64,000 bases of DNA, taken from assembly GCA_014529385.2 (NCBI GenBank), contig CM043946.1, positions 15,827,077 through 15,891,076 on the forward strand. Direction: 5' to 3'. Below, piece by piece: positions 57,271-64,000 of the stretch. The stretch comes from Adiantum capillus-veneris (Eukaryota > Streptophyta > Polypodiopsida > Polypodiales > Pteridaceae). Below the pieces are notes generated by a model, which was not told where the DNA came from, ran no database searches, and saw nothing but the letters and a program-made list of their open reading frames with translations. Each line of letters opens with the position of its first letter. Positions within the stretch are counted from its first letter, which is position 1. A program made the position numbers and the translations under genes.

Positions 57271-57751
57271 GACACCCTCTCTTGGCATCTATCGAAAAAC
57301 CGCACAACCCTGCCCAAGCTGGACATATCCCACAATTAGTGCATTCCAAGAGACAACATCCCGCATAGGAAGCTCCTTGCACACTTTTTGTGCTTTATGA
57401 AGTGCACCACATTTGCGATACATGTCGAACAAGGCAGTGCCAAGCACAACATTTTCTTTCAACAACTGAGTCTAACAATAGCATCGTGTATTCTTTTGCC
57501 CATATCAGCATCTTGTGTAATGTGACATGCCTTCAAGGTGCAAGTATACGTGATTGCATTTGGAGAGATTCCCTCTCTCTACAACTAGTGAAAACAGCAT
57601 GGAGCTTCGTGACCATGATCCTTGCCTTTCCTTTCTCCCATTATAGAGCCCGAGCTATAGACGTCTCGTCACAGCCCTTTGCCTTGCCATGTTTTCCTTC
57701 AAGATGCAAGCGAATGTGATTGCATGTAGAGAGACACCCTCGCTTCGCATC

Positions 57752-57754
<3 letters not shown>

Positions 57755-57803
<49 letters not shown>
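57755..57803. repeat. (GA)n microsatellite inside PPR debris
   Basis: About 49 bp of GA units directly after a GYGRQ-type PPR motif read on the minus strand. Confidence 0.97.
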
Positions 57804-57805
<2 letters not shown>

Positions 57806-58145
57806 CATCTGTTGTCTTCCATATCCCACAATAAGTGTATTCCAAGAGAAGAAATCTCGCATAGCAAGCTCCTCGAGAACATTTTGTGCTTTATGAAGTG
57901 CACCACATTTGGCATACATGTCCACCGAGATAGTGCCAAGCTAGCAATTTCCTTCATTTATGCATGACTACCAATATCATCTTTTGCCCATATCAGCAGG
58001 TGCCAGTGTACATCATTGCATTTGGAGAGATGCCCTCACTCTCCATCTTCTCAAAATAGCCCAAAGCTTCATGACCCTACTGTTGGACATATCTTGCAAT
58101 CAATGCACTCTTGCGAGTCCCCATCGCAATCAAAATAGCCCAGAG

Positions 58146-58149
<4 letters not shown>

Positions 58150-58202
<53 letters not shown>
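58150..58202. repeat. (CT)n microsatellite inside PPR debris
   Basis: About 53 bp of CT units between two PPR fragments. Confidence 0.97.
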
Positions 58203-58205
<3 letters not shown>

Positions 58206-58761
58206 TTGACATCCCGGATAGGAAGCTCCTCTTCTTTCATCAAACCCATGACTAACCATATCATTGTGATTTTCATTTAGAGAGGTGCCCTATCTTTGCA
58301 TCTGCTAAAAACAGCCCAGAGCTTCCTAATCATGACCAATGGTACAATGGTAAGGCACCCGACGGTGATCATGCATGCCAACACTATCTACATAAGCCCT
58401 ACATTTAAAGAGAGAGAGAGAGATCATTTGCTGTCTTCCATATCCCACAATCAGTTTATTCCAAGAGACAAAATCTTGCCTAGCAAGCTCCTCAAGCACT
58501 TTTTGTGCTTTATGAAGTTCACCACATTTGGCATACATGTCAATTGAGACAGTGCCAAGCACGGAAATTTCCTTTATGCCTGACTACCAGTATCATCTTT
58601 TGCCCATATCAACAGGTGTCAGTGTACATCATTGAATTTGGAGAGATGTCCTCACTGTCCATCTGCTCAAAATAGCCCAAAGATTCCTTACCTTGCTGTT
58701 GGAAATATCTTGCGATCAATGCAGTCTTGCAAGTCCCCATCGCAATAGAAAACAACCTAGA

Positions 58762-58763
<2 letters not shown>

Positions 58764-58812
<49 letters not shown>
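58764..58812. repeat. (CT)n microsatellite inside PPR debris
   Basis: About 48 bp of CT units, in the same context (gag|ctctct...) as the one at 58150. Confidence 0.97.
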
Positions 58813-58816
<4 letters not shown>

Positions 58817-59110
58817 CATCCTGGACAGGAAGATCCTCAAGCACTTTTGTGCTTAGTGGAGTGCACCACATCTAGCGTACATGTCGAGTAAGGTAGAGCC
58901 AAGCACAACGTTTTCTTTCATCAACCCCCTGACTAACATGTCGACCAAGGCAATGGGAAGCATGCCATTTTCTTTCAATAACCCCTCACTAACCATATCA
59001 TCGCAAATTCATTTGCGCATATCTGTATCTTGTGTAATGCCAAATGCCTTCAAGGTGCAAGTGTACGTGATTGCTCAGGGTCGTCGAGGGGAGAAATAAG
59101 AGAGAAAAAA

Positions 59111-59649
59111 GGGCCTCCCATTTCATGTTATGGTGGCCATGGTGCTCAACTTGGCACCTCCCGTTATAATTTTGGACTCCTGCACTACAATATATGGACC
59201 GTGCCTCTTGTTGGTCGAAAACATTGTCCATTATTTTTTAAAATAGTGTAAATTCAATATTTTGATGAAAAAAGAAGGAATTTTCTTTTTGTATAAATAT
59301 CCAAAGTATCCTTTTATCTATTTTGGTCGAATTGTTCAAGATTTTCTAATCTTTATTTCTTTTTGACATCGGAGATCCGGTTTTGAGTGCTTAGCATGTA
59401 ATTTGTCACAAATTCCCTTGAAAAACGCGGTTATGTCTATCTTCAAAGCCTACATAACCAACTCAAATTCTAGTTTTAGTATCTTGTCTTGATAGGCAAT
59501 CGCTCTTCTTTTGAAAAGCTACAAATTTAATCTCACGACAGGGATATTTGGAAATTTTGAAAGGTAGTTTGGGAATTTTGAGAATGTTTGAAATTTGAGG
59601 GGTATTTTGGTAAATTTTAACGAAAGGGCGATCTCTCTCTCTCTCTCTC

Positions 59650-59681
<32 letters not shown>

Positions 59682-59699
59682 TGTAGCGCTGAGTGGCTG

Positions 59700-59758
<59 letters not shown>

Positions 59759-60415
59759 ACACTAACAGCACTACCATGGCTGCTCCATACATTCGCCCAC
59801 TTCACTGAGGCAACCCCCGACTATGTATGCTCGATTGCAGCACTTCACAACGTCCTGCAATCACCCGGCTATTTCCAGAGCTCTCTTTCTCTCTTGTTGC
59901 CATGGGTGGTTGTGTTGGAGCTAAAATGCATGCAAGTCACACACTCTTCAATGTTATAAAGTTGTTCAAGAACTGCCGAAACAGTTCGAAACTGCTGTGC
60001 AAGTGTGTTTGAAAGCTCCAAGATAGGGTCTCTCCAGTCACCAGCACCTTGTGAAAGCGCGAACAAATACTACAAGGCCTGCGAGCAGAAGCAAATATGG
60101 TAGCTTCTGAGTGATCGCTCGTTGGCTCATGAGGAGTCAATGCGGCAATGCCCACCATGCACGCGTTAATGAGGAGAGAGAAAGAGAGGCGATAGCTCTA
60201 GTGTTGCAGCCTATTCGAGCTGAGACATCTAACTGTGAGACAGGAGTGAGTCCACTCTCTCTAGGCTTCATTGCATTGCTGGCGGCGCCTCCCTCTCTCC
60301 TCTCGCTGTTTCACTGATTGCACAGGGCACACTGCCTGAATGTGCCTGAACGTGCCAGATCAAGTAGTTCGTGCCACGTGGCGAGGGTGGAACCGGAATC
60401 CCTCCCCCTTTTAAT
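59111..60415. repeat. Non-coding interval with CT, TA and CT microsatellites
   Basis: TC run at 59632-59650, TA run at 59653-59682 and TC run at 59703-59757. No gene is recognised in the rest of the interval. Confidence 0.7.
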
Positions 60416-61734
60416 GTAGAAGGCATGATTGGTCATTATGCTTGGGATTGCCAGTAGCAGAATGATCAAAACCATATTGAAGTTGGTTGATTGAGATATC
60501 AAGTTGCCATTTGTGGAAAATGTATGCATATGAATCGAAAAAGCGTGTGACAAGGCATGTCCTTGTATGAGGCCTTGTCGGATACACTGAAACCCATGAA
60601 CCAACTATTACAAGAGATGATCCTCTTAGGCAAAATATTAACCTCCTTAGCCACTTGATGAGTATCTTTCAGTCTTTTAAAAGCTCCAATGTGTTAGCGT
60701 GGCTCCCTTTGTTAGCTGGATTTGGTACGGTCTCTGCTTAAGGTGTGTTGTCTCTCATGGCCAATTCAACATGAGGTTATGATGTATCTTTTTTTGTTTT
60801 AGCAAATATAATGCTCACGTAATGTAAGAATTGCAAAAAAAACAAGTGAAAGGGTCACAGGGGCTTTCTAAAATCTAAAATAATAAGAAAGTGATAAAGT
60901 TGTTAGGTTGAGTTTAACTAAAATCAGTGTTCGAGAAAGGATTGCCTCAACTTAACCTTGAGTCGGTTGAAAATCGAGACTGGCCGGTTGCAAATCATGG
61001 TAAAGGAAAAAAAACAATAAAATGTATGAGGAAATAATTGAAAAATAATATGTTTGATTAACTTTTTTGTGAGGAGAAAATTCGATCGATGAACTTTTAA
61101 TAAAAGAGACTTTCTTCAATATTGATTAGAATTAATTTATAGAATGCAAAAAAAATCAAGCCATGCTAGGTTGCGAAATAAAATGTGAAATAAAAAGAAC
61201 TCATCAATGTGTGTGTGTGTATCTATAGAATTTACTAGAATTATGCAAGGGGAAGCTTCACTTTAACATTGTAAAACAATGGAATGCAAGAAAAGTCAAA
61301 ACATATAAGATGAAATGAAAGGTTAAACAAAAAGATTCATTTATTATTTTAAAATTAAAATAACATTCAAAATAAGTTTGAATCATCGGTGAAAACATTG
61401 AAAGTATGCTTAACCCAACTCTCTTCTAAAGCTTCTTTTAAAATTATAAAAGCTACTTCTGCCCCATGACCCATGGGCTTTGGATGTACTACTCGAACCT
61501 AGATGGACTATTGCTTTTTCTATTGTTTAAACTCTGTGCCTTTTATGGAAAAAAATAGCTTCTTTTAGAAAGCCAAATACACTCATATTTACAAAACAAT
61601 AAGACGCCCCAAGACTAAAAGGAGCTCGATTATTTAGAAGACTAGTAAAACGGTGCTGCTTTCGACGGCGGCATGCCCCCTCTTAACCTCAAGCCCCTTC
61701 TTCCTCACAAATTTCATAAAGCAATTCAAGAAAA

Positions 61735-61789
<55 letters not shown>

Positions 61790-61928
61790 GGTCTCATAGA
61801 TCATATTGGCCTTTTGGGGGAAGGGATTAAGGCCCCCTCCCAAGGACACGTGTCTGAAGGAGATTCATCTGGATGGTGTGGACTAAGCAAAACGAGAACA
61901 CAAAAGACAGCGTCCGATTGGTGCACAC

Positions 61929-61972
<44 letters not shown>

Positions 61973-62108
61973 CTTGCTGCTACCTAAGAACATTTTGTTT
62001 CATATCTATGGAAAGACATGTTTGAATTTGGAAAACGATTTGACACAGTCATCACATCTTTCCAAAAATAAGGTAAAAACAATGGTATGACTGGCCGCCT
62101 TCGACGGC

Positions 62109-62181
<73 letters not shown>

Positions 62182-62505
62182 CGCATGCACGCTCGCGTGA
62201 GCTATCTATCTATGTCACTAGGGATGCAGGAAACACAGTTGGATCAAGCTGCTTGTGATGTGGTCGACGGAGGGGCCGGAATTCCTCCATGCCTATATAT
62301 AGTATAGATAGTGTGTTCTTTTCAACAAACCCACTATCACAAATATCAGCATGTATCCTATTGCCTTGGTACAAATCCTTCTTCTTAGCATTTGTCTGCC
62401 TCGTTGTCGTGCCATGCCTTGGAGCCCAAGCTACAGACGTCTCATTGCAGATCTCCCCCTCTACCGTGCCATGTTTGCCTTCAAGATGCTAGCATGTGAT
62501 TGCAT
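60416..62505 (+). repeat. Segmental duplication, copy b
   Basis: Second copy of 55275-57270. It contains longer microsatellites than copy a: CT at 61737-61782 (copy a has only a short run near 56588), GA at 61932-61971 and GT at 62110-62173 (copy a has ctctctttgtgtgtg near 56925). It ends where the G2 region begins. Confidence 0.92.
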
Positions 62506-62517
62506 CTGAAGCTGCAT

Positions 62518-62690
62518 TGCATTTATACGCCCGTATAACAAAAATTATACGTATAAAACGTCAATATATGTTGTATTTCCGAATAATTACCGAATAATCG
62601 TATAAAACCGTTTTCGATCGAGATATTTTTCGATCGAAATAGTTTTCGATCGAAAAATATCTCGATCGAAAACGTGTATATATATACAAT
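62518..62690 (+). promoter_or_regulatory. Promoter-like or terminal region of G2 with palindromes
   Basis: Begins GCATTTATACGCCCGTATAAC, containing the palindrome TTATACGCCCGTATAA less one base, with further GTATAA motifs. A perfect 29-bp inverted repeat follows (62611-62639 and 62644-62672, spacer tagt) built from TCGATCGA boxes. A TATA run gtgtatatatataca lies at 62674. It resembles 30544-31100 read on the minus strand. Confidence 0.45.
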
Positions 62691-62844
62691 CATCGTCGTA
62701 TTCGATCGAAAAGCATTGTGGACTTTTTTGGAGTTTGGAGAGCTTGGAGCTTCTGAGAGTTTGGCAGATAGCGACAGCGTCTTCGGTTTACAGCGGTTTT
62801 CAGGTATATTTTTTAAATTTTCAGTAAATACTAACTTTTTCTTT

Positions 62845-63921
62845 ATGTTGTGCCAGACTTGTGTGGTGCAATAGTTTCGGCTCTCACCCCACAACGTTGG
62901 CTTGCAGGTCGTAGGCCACTTCGTGGTGTGTAGCCATATGGCTCACTCCAGAGGTGTGTAGAATATAGTTTCCTTTCCCGTGGTGTGTAGTTATGTAACT
63001 CACTCCAGGGAAAGCTTAGGGTAAATTTAGATTCTCACTCGTATGGTGTAGTAGTATATCTCTCACCATAGAGATGAGTTAGGATTAGCGGTCGACTCGT
63101 GGAGTGTAGTAGGCATGATGCTACACCTCTCACTTCAGAGTGGCCTATAAAATTTACAATCTTAAAGTAAATCATTATTGATTATTCTACATAGAAGCAC
63201 AAAGATTAACGTTCGTCATTTTAAGAGTGTAGAGATGCATACTTTATGCCCTCTTCATCTTAATGCGACTTTCGTTATTTTCGTGCTTCTATTTCTGTAG
63301 TAACATCATTGTTCATCAGAAGATGACTTGGTGTTACTCTGAACGTAGATATATACAACAATTGATTTACATTTGAGATTGTTGAGTTGTTTGCTGATGG
63401 TTGTGTTGTGCGTTCCACACACTCCATTAGAAATAGCTTATAAAATTTACAATTTTAGATTAAGTTTTCTGTCATATGTGTTACATAGAAACACAATCGT
63501 TACCACTCGTTATATTAATAGTGAAGAGATACATATTTTCATGTCCTCTTCATCTTAATGTGACATACTGGTTACTTGTGTGTTTCATATTCCAAAAGAA
63601 CATCATTTTTCATCATTAAATGATTTGGTGTTGTTTTGGACGTAAACACATACGATACGTAACTTACATCTGCAATTGTTAATTTATCCGCTGATAGTTG
63701 TGTTGTGAGTTCCACACACTTTATCAGGGATTAGATTGATAAAAACTATCAATCTATTTTACAACAGCATCCAGGACTTGTGCTAAGAATATCTCACACT
63801 AGCTGAGTTGTTCACATGTACGATTTTCCAACCCGTTAGATGTAATTTCTTTCATCATCTCACACTTCTGCACATAGCAGGGTCGAGTTCTTGTGCTGAG
63901 AGCATCTCACACTCCTCCTGG

Positions 63922-63984
<63 letters not shown>

Positions 63985-64000
63985 AATTTAATTTTCATGG
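62845..64000 (+). repeat. Repeated leader of element G, copy 2 (runs off right edge)
   Basis: Matches 18060-19150 in order: tgttgtgccagacttgtgtgg, taggccacttcgtggtgtgtagcc, actcgtatggtgtagtagt, two longer units starting near 63160 and 63443, and gttgtgttgtgcgttccacac. It ends in a CT run (63925-63983) and ttaatttaattttcatgg at the window edge. By analogy with copy 1 a kinase-like gene should start shortly beyond 64000. Confidence 0.85.

Larger units (their letters stand above)
57020..59110 (-). pseudogene. Array of shattered PPR (PLS-type) motif fragments
   Basis: At least six pentatricopeptide-repeat pieces lie on the minus strand. About 57445-57230: DMYRKCGALHKAQKV, MRDVVSWNALIVGYVQ and EGVSPDAITFACILKA. 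About 57570-57500: NAITYTCTLKACHITQDADM. About 57925-57700: VDMYAKCGALHKAQNVLEEL and RDFFSWNTLIVGYGRQ. About 58060-57990: EALGYFEKMESEGISPNAMM. About 58560-58430: DMYAKCGELHKAQKVLEEL. About 58680-58600 and 59070-59030: further pieces. These are the motifs of organelle RNA-binding PPR proteins. Stops, frameshifts and long CT/GA runs break every unit, so none is functional. Confidence 0.75.

Overview
This window looks like intergenic DNA from a large, repeat-rich land-plant nuclear genome. The evidence is Ty1/copia elements whose primer-binding sites match plant initiator tRNA-Met (TGGTATCAGAGC), a chromodomain Ty3/gypsy element, hAT and LINE remnants, very long CT, CA and AT microsatellites, and debris of DYW/PLS-type pentatricopeptide-repeat genes. 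The PPR wording (MYAKCGALHKAQ, VVSWNALI) and the microsatellite load suggest a fern or another seedless plant, but nothing here fixes the taxon. I found no intact single-copy host gene, rRNA, canonical tRNA or CRISPR.

Layout. 1-4988 (minus): copia element A, a rearranged chimera whose pol frame appears open and runs off the left edge. 4989-6633 (minus): U1, a decayed copy of an unrecognised gene family. 7250-7596: LTR plus leader of a third copia type (H). 8284-8991: a 708-bp non-autonomous hAT element with 14-bp inverted repeats and an 8-bp target duplication. 9010-9965: faint spliced-gene-like exons. 11446-12310: LINE 3' end. 12547-17892: decayed gypsy chromovirus with TSD CACAA. 18060-21670: a repeated leader followed by a protein-kinase-like gene (G1), convergent with a hAT transposase pseudogene (23990-22060). 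24915-30538: copia F with TSD CACAT. 31380-32251 plus 49049-50925 (minus): U2, a second copy of the unknown family, split by a nested retrotransposon stack at 32257-49043. 51572-54200: satellites and microsatellites. 55275-57270 and 60416-62505: a direct segmental duplication flanking an array of shattered PPR motifs. 62518-64000: promoter-like start and repeated leader of a second G copy (G2) that leaves the window.

Nested history, read from target-site duplications. U2 was hit by copia E (TSD TCTGG; LTRs about 7% diverged). E was then hit twice: by copia B in its leader (TATGG/TATAG; LTRs 3/192 different) and by copia D in its RNase H (TSD AGTCT; LTRs about 1% different). D was in turn hit in its reverse transcriptase by a 2.1-kb TG...CA insert, probably a solo LTR. 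Removing each layer rejoins the host sequence, so the relative order is firm.

The two most unusual items are the unknown U family (two copies, with a conserved N-terminus and a conserved DLK..LKCM...PC cysteine motif) and the G region: a kinase-like gene with all the main catalytic motifs, attached to a repeated leader and facing a hAT transposase. Coordinates of decayed segments are approximate. All family calls come from reading motifs, with no database search.
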